Shown in pieces: positions 23,901-39,140 of a stretch of 64,000 nucleotides of DNA (position 1 is its first letter; each line of letters begins with the position of its first letter). The stretch is from Apostichopus japonicus (taxonomy: Eukaryota > Echinodermata > Holothuroidea > Aspidochirotida > Stichopodidae). Location of the stretch: positions 13,566,001-13,630,000 of the forward strand of contig NC_092563.1 of NCBI RefSeq assembly GCF_037975245.1, given 5' to 3'. The notes under the pieces were generated by a model. The model had not been told where the DNA came from, did not search any database, and saw nothing but the letters and a program-made list of their open reading frames with translations. Made by a program: the position numbers and the translations under genes.

Positions 23901-26900
23901 TTACCCAACAACTCAGATCAACATTTTCTATATTGTAGATGGAAAATCAAAGTGTAGGCAATATATGCACTGCTAACTGTCAATATAACTTATGTTTGTA
24001 CCGAATTAATGAAAACTTACATTACATTTACCTACATCATACGTGACCATTTCAAAAGTTTTTGTTATTTGTTACTAATTAAAGGAATTGTCTGGTGGAA
24101 GATTTGGATACATCGTCCTCAAAGCTCTAATTATTCTCTTTCTAACTATGTGAAAATTGTCCCCATGTAACATTTACTTCTTGTAGAAATCTGTATTTCA
24201 AATTCACCAACAGCACCGTTGTTCGAACGCATCAATTTAGTGAATGACGTGGTGCAGGCAAATAGGCAAAACGAGCGACTTGAAGTGAGCACTCCCGTTT
24301 CCGTAGCACATATTCTCTCGCATGCAAAGGTGATTGCCTGCTATATATTACGTACACATTGCGAACGTACGCATACAGCATACCATGCCCACTTGGTACG
24401 TACATAGCGTTGCACATTATACACTCTCACACTCAAACCACAGTTCTTAAACCGTTCTTTGAAATCGCTGTCATAAAATTCACGGATCAACTTGACAGTA
24501 AAAGGAAACTTGTAAAGTATTTGAAACATCGAAAGATGAAACTTTGCGGAATCGATGTCAGAGTAGAATTTAGCACCGAGACGCTTAGGCTTCGCAGAAC
24601 TGGCCGATTGTAAACGTTAGAGTAGCCTACATGTCAACATTATTCCCATAGGAAAAGGACAGCGCAATGTATAAACAACGAAGAGTCTGCTTCTCAAAGT
24701 TATCTTCTCTTACACAAAATCATGAAATTATCGTTGCTCTGTGTATATGACGGCTTAACGATATAATTAATATAATTTAAAAAAATTTCACCGAAAATTA
24801 AGAAAGAAATTAATCTGTATTCAAACGCGGTGCTTGTTGTGGATACTGTAGGAACTTTATGTAAAGTGGATTATGTCGCAATCTACATTTGCAAAGATTC
24901 GTTACTGTTCAAAGTATATTTGAAATATCCATCCTAAACGACTAAAAAATCGTTTTTCTGTCAAAATCAACATTAGCGTTTCTCAAATTTTGAAAACATG
25001 TTTGGAAAATTATTTTTCGTTTTTGAAGGTTACGTCTAAGGCCTACCAGACAATTCGTTTAAAGTATATAAGCCAGAATTGTTCGGGGATTCTTCCTGAA
25101 CATATTTGTCTACCGAGAGAAATTTTGGTGAGCTAAAATAAAATCTAAGAATTTGTTTTCAATTGATAACATTTAAGTTATATACCCACCCAAGATTTGT
25201 CTCCGCATTAAAGCACATGATTTCTTCTTCTCCAACTGTGATTGGGTTCCAAGTAGTATTTATATAGTAATCCGTAGGCAGGCCGTCAGGGTAAGGTAAG
25301 AGTTCAGATTTGACCATTCCAGACGGTGATATTGTTGTTATTTCAGTAATGCTGATTAAAAAGTAGGAAGATAAGTACATTAGGGACACATGAAATCAAC
25401 ACTACAAGTACTTGCCAAATAATGTTCTCTCCATGAGTTTTACTGATGAAAGTGAACATAAACGGCGTGGAAAGTGGGTTGGAACGAGGATAAATTCAAA
25501 TACAAAACAAGAACACCCCCTCCACTCGCCAAAAAATCAGCAACATTATAGACATGTCTTTGCATTACCATTATGTTGGTATAAACTTTTAGCATATGTT
25601 ATACCATATTAATGTGTGTATGCGTTATATATTATACTAATATATAAGGACTTTTATGACAATTCCAGAAACAGTGACCGACAGAAGATACGTGACATTC
25701 ACGGAACTGGTCCTAGCGATGATCGGTTCATGGTAGGTGCCGTTCTCTGGAATACCTACACAGGAATCCGGGACCCGTGTTGGAGGAATAAAGACAGGTT
25801 GATCTAAGCAAGAGACTGAACTGCTGAACACATCCACAAGGAATTGCAGAGGTATGTAACTGAGAGGTTGTGTTGAAGTTGGTGTCGCAAAATCCATTAT
25901 TTCTATAGAAACACCGTAAAGCCCAACTGAAAGCCCAGTCGTATCCCATGTGATAACACATGTTCCCTATTGAACGAAAGTTACAGGAAAGAAAATGAGT
26001 TTCCAAAACATTCTACAGGGCTTGCGTCCACAACCAAAAGCAGTTCTTTTCCCGATCAAAGCACTACACGAGGAACCGTACCTTAGGACTTCGGTCAGTA
26101 TCCGACTTACATCATAAGTATGCTTATTATGTAAATCATTAAGAGCTTTCAAGACGACCAGAAGTATATAACAGATAATGCGTGATGAGTTAACAGAATC
26201 TTGAAGAATTTAAAGAATAGTACAATAGAGTGAAAGACTTCCATCTCTGTTGATGCAGCTTGTCCATTGATAAACAAGATTTGTAGAATTTCTGGTCATA
26301 CTACTTTGATTCTGATTAGGATGGTTTCCTTTACACTTGAAATAAAGACATGCCAAAAATGGTTCTAAACATAATGAACATTATACAAATATGTTAAAAG
26401 GTTTTGAAAGACTATGGTCGATCTGACCCTTAAATTTAACAGACCACCAAGATTAAACTATGCTTGGATGAAATTTTCCAATAACTTGTACAACACAATG
26501 TTTCAGTTTATCTAACATAGTAACGGTATTTAGTAATAACATTAACAACAATTGCAAGCAACCACACTACAAGTATACTTAATGTTGGTTTGTAACTTTT
26601 CCGATGACTGCAATGTTTGATATTTCATATATTTGATACGTTTCAATTAATATAAATATAAAAATAAAGATAATAATAATAACATATTATTGTATATGTA
26701 TATATGTACGTATATCAGCGTCCATAGCCTAGTTGATTAGGGTGTCCACATGCGGGAAGCCCGGGTTCGACTCCCTGTGGAGGCTGGAGGTCCTTGCGCT
26801 GTTCTGGATTTTCCAACTCATTACAATTTCAAATGTATAAAAAACATACACACACATACGCCCACCCAAACATAACACACCCACCCATGCAAACACCCAT

Positions 26901-29900
26901 ACGCAGACATACATTTTAACATAGTGATCTTTGATATTTATTAATATCATTTGGGCTTGTTTTGGCGCTTCATAACATATACATATTTCTATACTCTTTG
27001 AATAAGGCCTTACATTATCAAGCACAGCTCCAGGTAGGTTAAAGCAACCACTACCACAATTAGTTGCCCAGAAACACCTGACGTCGTCACCATCCGGATC
27101 AGCCACTGGCAAAAGTAGAAAGAAAAAGATTAGAATTGGAATCGTTCCTACTGTAACGTTGCTAATTCGCCAGCTTTTCATAGGTTGCTTTTACAGTCAT
27201 GATGTAAGTGTGAGCTCGTATAAAAACACTTACGGCACGAAATAATCATTAAAAGGAATTCACCAGTAACAGCATGTTAATCATTTGAAAAGATTGCCTG
27301 GAATTGTGTGCAAAAGTCTCCCCTCCCCACCCCCCCAAAAAATGTATCACATTTCAAGAATAATATTAACGAAATTGTTGTAAAACGTTATAAAAGCAAA
27401 TCAAAGAACATCTGCAATGATGACATTACAGTCACCTAAGATGTTCCACTTGCTTCATTATGGGTTCATCTGGTATGAGTTGATTACATTTAACTAACCA
27501 CATTCTATGGAGCTGAGATATAGGAACACTATATTAAGATGGGATTTCAACTAATAGTGTAGAATAGTAATCATGGGTCACATTATATGTCGGCGGGAAT
27601 ATTTGTGGCTTTTAAATCGTAAAACCAATGTAAGATACGTCTAGTGTCTATATCCTATAGAAAAAGTTTGTGATATGTAAAGCTGCGGTTGTAAGCTAAT
27701 AGATTGATGTGTACCAACCTGTGCACTTTGTTAAAGTAAATTGTTGGTACATTGACAGCTATGAGAACATTCCAATTGTAGATAATAATAGAAAGGGAAG
27801 ATTTTGAAGAACATGTTTCATAATGACATAAAATGATAGGGAGAAAAAGAGAGAAACATCTTTACAAACAGAACATCTAGTGCCGAGAGTTATTCAAGTT
27901 ATTCATTAAAATAAGGTTGCCAAATAGCAACGTGGGAAACTTTTGTTTTCCTTGTCAGTATCACATCTCATGAATATTCATTGATTATTGTTGAAAATAT
28001 GAGAGAGAGACGAGTCCTTTAAGGTCTTACCAGGTATAGTAATGGTGTTGTGACATTCTTGGTGATACCGTAGAATAGGCAGTGTTGTAGTTGTCGGTGA
28101 TGAGTTAATACGACCGGTGTCATTACGAACACTCAAGTCAATCGCCGCCATTAAAAACCAATCCCCACCTGCGTCGTTCCTTAAACTTATCCAACAGCAA
28201 CCAGAAAACCTGAGAAAGAACAAGATAAGACGACGCAGATGCTTTGACGGATGTTTTTGTTGTGTGTTGTATGTATCAGTGTTATAATGATGGTCTTTGA
28301 GACGGAAGCACTCTACTTTTTTGTGTGAAATGGTGGTGAGCTTGAGTCGGGGAATGGATGCGAGGTTGTGAGGGATGAGGGTGAAGGTGGATTGGCTTCA
28401 GTTTACATCCTCGAGACTAACTTAAATTCCGTCTCACCTCATTTTATCTCACCACCTCTGCTACAGTTTGTAGACATTATACTCTCGATACAGCAGTGAC
28501 AGAGTAAATTCATTTTATTCATGATATTCACCTTGAGTTGGTGAGAGAGAACAAGATGGCGGAGAACTTACCAAACTTGGAAATAGGGAATATTTGGTTG
28601 ATAAAAGCCAGAGCTAACCCCACTGGTCCAGTCTTCCGACTCACTAAAATCCGTGCAAACATAGGAGAGCTGTTGATTCAGTCCATAGCAATTGCAATCC
28701 AAGTATCCTTCTCCATCAAGCAGATTGCCTCCAGCAATGTGTTCATCCGTACAATAATGATGACTTCCTGCACTCCGTCGCCATGACATTCGGTAGGATA
28801 TTTCAATCTATTGGGAAATTGAATAATGCACAAAGGAATGTTTTAAGGCATGTTTGAAAGGTCCCTGTTTCCGCGTGTACATTACGGACCCCCCCCCCCC
28901 CCCGCTCGGTGTTCAGCATTAATAGATATATAGATGTTGAACCTTTTCAACGCGTTTACATTGGATCACGTGCTTGGTATCTGACCCTTCGCTTGTGATC
29001 ACCGAACTGGAAATTGAGCGTTGCTTTATAGAAAGAAAGGCGCAAAACTGTAAGCCGTGTCACGTGCATGTACTGTATATTGTATCAAATAACGCGCATA
29101 AAAAACATCAACGGAAGTTAAAAGTCACCAGTGATCTCGGGTCAACCCCGCTGCGTCTAGATAGCAAATTTAACATCGAGGGCGGGTTTTGATTCTTCCT
29201 CGATCCTAGCCTATCGCGGGGTTACAATCTTGGGGCCTGATCCACGTTTACATTGATTCTTCCTCGAAGTAGCCTATCGCGGGGTTACAATCTTGGGGCC
29301 TGATCCACGTTTACACGACAAAACAATCAGATCCCGAGACCGGGATTATCACGATCATTATCACGATAGTGGTCTAACGTTGACGGAGCCATAGTCTCAA
29401 AGCCAAATATAAACCCGGCCACTTTGCGCACGTCACTGCTTTGTCAAGCATTAGTAAATTAACCTACGTTGAGTTGGATAATATTTCCCACATAATGAAT
29501 TTCAAATCAAAGCATTATTTTGTTGCACATATTATGAATACAAAGACTGTTAGCCCTTTTTGCCATGTATGCGTCAATTTGTTATATTGTTCAAATTGAG
29601 GAAATCAAGGTAAATATAGACAAATAATATAACTAAGACGTTTCTTTGGAAATTTGTTTTCAATTTGTTAAAGATAGTATCCCCTTAGTTTATTCCATTG
29701 CAGAAAATTGAACTTTCATTTTATATTTCATATCACTTTCAATGGCGGGAAGAATACTTTTACAAGTATAAGAGGAGTGTCCCTGGGGCGGTTGAAGCCG
29801 TCTCGAATGTATGAAGGTCCCCTCTACCAGACCAAGCAAATATAGACGTTCAATGGTGCATAAATTAGGTCTATAATAACTCTACCACCCCATCCTCATG

Positions 29901-31767
29901 GATCCGCGTTGGAATTTTAAAATAATATTGGAAATTGTAAAAGTTCTGGGTCATTTCTACGTTCATATTTAATTTATGAAATGCACTTTTATCTATATAA
30001 AAATCTATATAAAACAAAATTATGAAATGAACAATACCTATAATGCAATCAACAGTATGAGAACCTTTTCGACAGTTGGGGGGGGGGGGGGTGGTAGTGT
30101 AAAAACGCACCTGTATAAAGTGCACATCACGAGGAGGTAAGTCGGATGGGGAACACGTTCTATCCCCAACCCAAGTATCATCGGTTAGTCAAATTTTATT
30201 TTATGAAAGTTTCATGTATACAATAATTCTAATTTGTCATATTACCAGGTTCCGTACATTCACCATTTGTCGACAGGGATGTTAATCGAATTCAAGACCG
30301 ACTCCCCTTTTTGCGACCGACTGTAGTGACAAGCTGAACAATGGTTTCTAAAAGTAAATCAACCTACAGCAGCAACTTGCTTATAATAGCATCTGTACAC
30401 AGTTATTGAATGAGAGCCCAGTCAGAAGCTGCAGCACTGCACACAACTCTTGTTCGTTTTGCCGCGATTTTTGAGCGCAACAGAACATTTCAGAAAGATG
30501 AATTACACCTACAGTTCTCTGGAATGAGGCTAGTGAGGGTACAGAAGGCGAGGCCCCCGGGAGCTCAAGTGTGTTTAGATCTTCTTTGTTCTCTCGTAAC
30601 AAGTATAATGTGCGAGAGAGATATAATTCAATATCTATGGAATTGATTGTGTTTTGCGGTTTTTTGTTTGTTTTCTCGCAGCAACTTTAAAGCGCAAAAG
30701 CACATGTCAGAAAGATGAATTTAATTAGCTATTTGGAAGGTAGTCCAAACCCGGCGCAGTGCAGACGGTTATTTTGTAGCAATGTAGAATTCAATTTCAT
30801 TGGAATGTTTTTCAAAGCCCCTGTGCGGGATTAGGGGGAAAAGCCTCCCGACGTTTTAGCATTTTGTTAGCATAAAATATTAAAATGAAACAAAACTGTT
30901 ATCAAACTGTTTATCCACTATAGAGCCTGTGTAAGAGAATAATGTAAAAGTAAGTTGGTCTGACGTTTCGATCCTAGCAGGATCTTCTTTCAGAGGCTAA
31001 CTGACAAGCATAATATAGATACTCAAATACAAAAAACCCGGGGGGGGGACAAGCATTATGTTGGTAGGGGCGACCACTATTCCCCCTTTTTTTGCCGCCA
31101 CTGGACTAAGTAAGCATGTTGCCGTCCATACGGTATATCACAACAGGTATTGACCGAGCATAAACATTCTGCTTTGAAAAACATAACTTAGACTTCATTA
31201 CTTTCTAACTTGCTTACAATACTTATTTACACTGAAGCAAAAAATAATGGTAATCGAATCACTTTGCTCATTTTAAGTCAGTCGTTTCCGCTGTTAGTTC
31301 TAATCGAAAGAACGGGCGCATGCCAACTATTTATCTCTATGCACTAGAAAAGTATAAACATTTACTGGAACATTACCCCTCTCCCCTTTCTCTCTCTACT
31401 ACCCCAAGCGAATCCCTCCGTCACTTCTATACCTACTACCACCATGAATACACTGATTCTAGTGGGCCCGTGCAAAGAAAAGTCGTAGAAATATTTAAAA
31501 CAAAACGATGGTTAGGTATTTATCCAACCAGCAAATAATAACGCTTACAACATAACGTATAGAAGAAAAACTGAAAAACATAGAGAGAAGACGACGTAAT
31601 TAAAATAAATCAACAAATTCATGTACCTGTGGAATGTTGCTTTGATTACTACTAGGTATAGGGTCGACAGGTCGCCAGGTAATGAGACCTCCTCTGAAAT
31701 GAGATGCCTCTGTCTCACCGATCGAAACTGAAAGCGCAAGTAACAGGATGACCCAAGGAGCAGACAT
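17935..31767 (-). CDS. ZP-domain type I membrane protein with SHFRGG-type ectodomain, 14 exons, 874 aa
   Basis: Exons in transcript order: 31767-31627, 28807-28572, 28209-28031, 27105-27014, 25966-25692, 25351-25190, 23417-23377, 22783-22692, 21817-21553, 21120-20846, 20207-19819, 19635-19521, 18646-18472, 18122-17935. All junctions have AG acceptors and GT donors with agreeing phases, and the sum is 875 codons including the stop. The protein has a signal peptide (residues 1 to about 21, LLLALSVSIG core), then SHFRGGLITW and a conserved Cys-rich ectodomain (DPDGDDVRC, LSYIPLQFLV, TISPSGM) of a family I know from cnidarian, amphioxus and echinoderm predictions. Next come a Big_5/SbsA-Ig-like beta-sandwich (about 376-490), a Thr-rich linker with acidic run (about 495-520) and a ZP module (about 525-780). 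A furin-type site RYRR is at 781-784, a transmembrane helix at about 828-850 and a 22-residue cytoplasmic tail. ZP modules polymerise into extracellular matrices after furin cleavage. The ligand and tissue are unknown. Confidence 0.9.
22449..22670 (+). mobile_element. tRNA-derived SINE in an intron of the ZP gene
   Basis: The tRNA-like head starts GGAGTGTTAGCTCAGTGG (A box) with B box AGTTCGAGTC near 22500. It is followed by a conserved-looking body (GGCTTCTTCGCGAGTTCC near 22636). It ends about 20 bp from the splice donor at 22691, so it is a close intronic insertion. Confidence 0.75.
23021..23140. mobile_element. Short MITE-like inverted-repeat element (120 bp)
   Basis: CAGAGGCGTAGTGG at the left and AACTACGCCACTG at the right form imperfect terminal inverted repeats like those of the hAT MITE family elsewhere in the window. 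I see no clear 8-bp target duplication. It lies in an intron of the ZP gene. Confidence 0.5.
26717..26905 (+). mobile_element. tRNA-derived SINE in an intron of the ZP gene
   Basis: The tRNA-like head has a CATAGCCTAGTTGATTAGG A-box region and a GGGTTCGACTCCC B box at 26762-26774. A short body and a CA-rich tail follow. It differs in head sequence from the SINEs at 15.2 and 22.4 kb. Confidence 0.75.
29189..29315. repeat. 64-bp tandem duplication
   Basis: TTGATTCTTCCTCGA at 29189 recurs at 29253. Both are followed by TAGCCTATCGCGGGGTTACA and GGGGCCTGATCCACG, nearly without change. It lies in the first intron of the ZP gene, upstream of a GC-richer patch. Confidence 0.85.
30880..31030 (-). mobile_element. 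Penelope-like element end fragment with hammerhead-like motif
   Basis: On the minus strand CTGAAAGA, a 6-bp stem GATCCT..AGGATC and then CGAAACGTC resemble the CUGANGA / stem II / GAAAC core of the hammerhead ribozymes reported in Penelope-like elements (30966-31003). The flanking 30890-30950 segment (AAACAAAACTGTTATCAAAC, then GTGTAAGAGAATAATGT) recurs in a diverged copy near 58390-58465. One extra base in the first core strand suggests it may be inactive. Confidence 0.5.
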
Positions 31768-31879
31768 CTTGTTTCTCTGTCGTTAATTTTGGCCCCTTTC
31801 TTAGAACGATGAAAATAATTTGACGTTGATGATATGAACATCGAGGTGAAGTTTGAAGATTAATCGGAAGCTTTCCTCA

Positions 31880-31887
31880 TATTTATA
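31880..31887 (-). promoter_or_regulatory. TATA box of the ZP-domain gene
   Basis: TATAAATA on the minus strand lies about 113 bp upstream of the ATG at 31767. This leaves room for a transcription start near 31855 and a 5' untranslated leader of about 85-90 bp. Confidence 0.55.
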
Positions 31888-31889
31888 GT

Positions 31890-34448
31890 AAAACTACCCA
31901 CCTAAGGATTAAGGGCTAACTGATGGCGTCTCTGCTTTATTTACACAAACAGATGGCTGCATTGCTCAAGGATTTTTTAAATCTATTATATCGTTTACTT
32001 TTTAACTTCACAGAAATGATAAGAGCGTTTGCTCTTTCCAGTATTCTAACAATCCCGGACCTCGTCAAACCTTGACGATGTTTCATATCTTTTTTTATCA
32101 GACGCCACTTCAAGCTGGAGGCTCTTTTTTTTCGAGGTAAATATCCCAGGTTATCAAATGTAATTATAGGCTTTTAGGTCAATAAAATTTGGGTATTTCC
32201 ACCCTCCGCATTCGGCATACTTCATGAACTTTGCTCCCATTTTGCAATCATTTGATTGGGATCTGCTATAGGATCCCATTCATAGTTTATTATTAGTTTA
32301 TTAGTGTTTAGTCATCGACGTGTTCTTTTTTTTTGTGGTTTATATATTGTGTTTAGGCAGACGGTCGATACCCCTTAATGTTACCAAAATCAATTCCATG
32401 TCGGGGAGGATAAGAGCTCAAGGGTTGATCGTATACGACCGTAATTTGTCTTAGATCTGAACATGAAATATCATGACTGTCTTAAGTAAAAGAAACAAAT
32501 AGTTCTATATATTCGATCTAGAGTTCTAGATTCCCTCTCTATACATGATATTTGAAGAAACTCGTTGTCCTCTTGGCCCAAACAAATACATCAGGGCCAT
32601 GGAAGATGGTCAGATGGAAGATTGCCAAGACAAGACAGCCGTCCCCACCCACCCCCCCCTTGTCCAATCTACGACACAGATAGGCACGACAGGAAGAAGT
32701 GAAAGAGAGCCCGCGAGAGTTATTCAAGACCGTATCACTGCGGTGCGCAGAACCTTATAGCAAGAATAAACATGAAATATACCTACTTATGATTTGCATA
32801 TAGGCTTGTTGGAACTACTTTTTGTAGGATATATCAACATAACAGACAGATAAATGCGCATATCACGAAACTTTTTAAGGGTCACCAAACTAGTTTTTTC
32901 GGCCCGCCAAAACTTCGGGAAAAGGGATGCCTGTGGAAACATGGAATATCGTGAACATAACATTACACCTTTACACACACTTTTTCATTTCTGGTGCCGG
33001 CACTGTCCCCAACCAATTTTTTGTTACACCAATACATTTTTAGACGCCCAAATTAAATCCTCCTGATTTCTAGTATATCTCATTATTTTCAACATCCAAT
33101 CCTAACAAAGAATTAATGTGACTAACAACATACCAAACAAGTCACTTCAGTAGGTCTATTTACGACTAATTTGTAACACACTTGTTAAGTTTTCATGCGG
33201 TATACACAGCTCTCTTGTGGTAACTATAACTTCTGAGCAATATAGATGATGTTTATGACGTCAACGTAGATTCAGATATAAGATACACACTTCAAAGGCA
33301 TTGGTGAAGATGGTTACGAAGCCATGTAATATATAGAGATTGTCAACAACAAAAAAACAATTAAAACAAATTCATTTTATGAAAATTAAAATTATGCCGA
33401 ATCTAAATAGAACCAATCCAACACATTAATCGTAACATTAACATCTAGATCAACACAGCATAAATATCTCACAAAAAATGGATGGTTTAATAACAGTGTA
33501 TATCTATTTTAGAAAATAACAACGAAGATTACATTCAAAGAATAAGATTTGTTAAAACAAACTGTGTTTAAATGGAAAGGTGAAGACTTTTTACTGTTAA
33601 GTTGTTTACTGTCTTGTTATTTTAAGACAACATTAATACTATATAACGCAACTTTTTGTGTCAGTGACTGGTTTCATTGTTATGTCAAGTAATGAATGTG
33701 ATGTACCCCTGTCATTGAGTAGTGAACATTTACCTTCCAACTGTTCCAGTGTTCACACGAAGTCAATCAAAGTCTGAACTCAGATCCGCATCCTTGTTTA
33801 TCTTCAAGATAAACCGAAATTGTAGTTTCAAAGTAAAGACAGTTTGATGTGGGTCCCTCCTCCTTTTTTTAGTTTGTTCTTCTTCGTGATTCTGGTTTTA
33901 CCGACTTTTTTAGTCTGACGTTGACAAATATAATTAGTAATATTGTAACAAGGAACAAACAACGGTAGTAAATAAACCTCGCACGAAAATAATCTCAACC
34001 ACTGGGTTACATATATTAACTTAAATGCATTTATTTAGCCTTTTTTGTTTTTTACATGTATATAACATTTGCCCTCAGAGACAATTTATTCTTTAATATT
34101 CATGATTCCGTGAACAATGGATCGACAACCATACAATTTCGAGTAGACTTTGACAATCATTTGAAGTATAGTATCATTCAACAAAGCTGACACACTGTAT
34201 GGTTGAAGTTAACCTCGCTAACAGACACGCCTCAGCCATTGGTTAATTTTACTATCTGTAGTAGTCAGTTATTTTTGCGGCATATGGGAGATCCTTTCTG
34301 TCATGGCTCTGGCGGGGGTTAAAAGAGGTGGATGGGATGTTTGTTCTATGAGGTAATAACCTGGCTGCAACAAAAAGAAAACGTTACAGAAATGACGAAC
34401 ATGATTTAGCGTTGAATGATCAACATGTACCTGGTCATGTGACTGAGA
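31890..34448. other. Intergenic, nothing recognised
   Basis: Region upstream of the ZP gene. Short open frames here have no recognisable domains. No transposon terminus or RNA gene seen. Confidence 0.4.
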
Positions 34449-34604
34449 ATGGAGTCGATTTGGCTTCTTGTCTTACTAAGCATGCAGCTGAGTGACATTC
34501 TATGGTCTGGATTCTCGCGGACAGAATGCAAACATTGGTGTGTTTTCCAATACAATCCCAGAATTCCGTTTCCAAATTCAATTTTATTCCACTCAGGGAC
34601 TGGT
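34449..34604 (+). CDS. Possible first exon of a secreted protein (uncertain)
   Basis: An ATG opens a signal-peptide-like stretch (MESIWLLVLLSMQLSDILWS), then a Cys-containing segment. The frame runs into a good GTAAGTA donor near 34604. I find no matching downstream exon, so this may be chance. Nothing suggests a function. Confidence 0.2.
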
Positions 34605-34796
34605 AAGTATACTGACTTTTCGAGGAATGTCTCACGAATAAAAAGGAGGGGACAAAATAGTTAACAGAACTGATAAATCCTCAACCCCATGCAGCGCCCG
34701 TACATGGTGACTGTAAGCACGTGATTAGTACTGCTTCCAATAGCAAAATTCGATAGAGTCATGACGAAGTCCACTGTTATGACACACTCTCATACC

Positions 34797-34834
34797 CAGC
34801 CCCAGCTCAGCGCCAGCGCCAGCCCCAGCCCAGA
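34797..34834. repeat. Short GCCAGC/CCCAGC repeat
   Basis: Tandem hexamer-like units CAGCCC, CAGCGC and CAGCCC over about 38 bp in otherwise AT-rich DNA. Confidence 0.6.
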
Positions 34835-35511
34835 CCATTGTGACTAATATTATGACCATGTTATAACTAGTGCGGTATCGCGGTTTCTTTGAAAGGATAC
34901 CGTAGATTATATATTGTACATGTCATTCTAATGCAAAATGCATTTTAATCCCTAATAACAGGAAGATGGTGTTTGTTTTTCCCTTCTCTTTCATCACAGA
35001 ACTCAACAGTATAAGACAATATATCAGTGATTAACCTATCTTTAGTGTCGGTCTGTGTTAAACTTTAAACTTTAACACCTTTAATTGACTAACTAATCGT
35101 GAGTCCTTTGTTATTTTGTTTTTACATATTAAGTAAACAGATAAGCTCTTATTCAAGAAAATAAAGGCTTTGATGAATGAAAATTTGTCACAATAGGCCA
35201 TATCTTGTACCAATATTAGAACGTGCCGTTTGCTGTGCAGGTATAGATGTCGTCAAGAGTCAGTTAGAATACACACACAATAGGATACAGGACACCTTTT
35301 GTATGTCTTTTCCCCTTTTAAGATTCATATTATATAAATACTTTCCTTCCAATTATGGGTAAAGATTAATTTCAACATAATCGTGATACCACTCTAAGTC
35401 ATGATGTGGAAGAGTCATGAAAGATAGAGCCTATATGGACACGTTCAAAAAAACAATCAACTTGACCCACTAGCAACCCCAGTCCTCGTACATGGAGACT
35501 GTAACCATGTG

Positions 35512-38440
<2,929 letters not shown>

Positions 38441-39054
38441 AAGAGGAGTCATATAACACTTCAACAAGAAGATTAACTGATATAAAAAGGGGACAAACTG
38501 TTAAGATGGTAGGATATCATATAAAATACATCTACACATACAAAAGATAATACATAAAACGATATAACAAACAAACTACAACAAACATTCTAAGTGCATG
38601 CTCGGATGGAATGTATAAAGCAGAGCGGTATATAAAAGAGTTTCTGTAAACTTATGTTATGTATTTTGGCGAGATGTGGGGATTTCTTATAAAATATAAA
38701 ATTTATAAAGAGGAGTCATATGACACTTCAACAAGAAGATAAACTGATATAAAAAGGGGACAAAATGTTAAGATGGTAGGATATCATATAAAATACATCT
38801 ACACATACAAAAGATAATACATAAAACGATATAACAAACAAACTACAACAAACATTCTAAATGCATGCTCGGATGGAATGTATAAAGCAGAGCGGTATAT
38901 AAAAGAGTTTCTGTAAACTTATGTTATGTATTTTGGCGAGGTGTGGGGACTTCTTATAAAATATAAAATTTATAAAGAGGAGTCATATAACACGTCAACA
39001 AGAAGATTAACTCATGCCAAAGATAATACATAAAACGATATAAGAAACAGACTA

Positions 39055-39055
<1 letters not shown>
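38441..39055 (+). repeat. 267-bp tandem repeat, 2.3 units
   Basis: AAGAGGAGTCATAT begins units at 38441, 38708 and 38975, giving two spacings of exactly 267 bp and near-identical unit sequence. The third unit is truncated with an internal deletion and runs into the (TA)n array before the Penelope-like remnant. Confidence 0.93.
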
Positions 39056-39056
<1 letters not shown>

Positions 39057-39129
<73 letters not shown>

Positions 39130-39139
39130 TATATATATA
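39057..39139. repeat. (TA)n microsatellite
   Basis: About 80 bp of almost perfect TA dinucleotides immediately 5' of the Penelope-like remnant. A comparable array follows its 3' end at 57734. Confidence 0.95.
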
Positions 39140-39140
39140 C

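Noticed and set aside
25412-25807. Plus-strand frames at 25.4-25.8 kb
   Set aside because: They overlap antisense to exons 5 and 6 of the ZP gene or their intron and have no family features.
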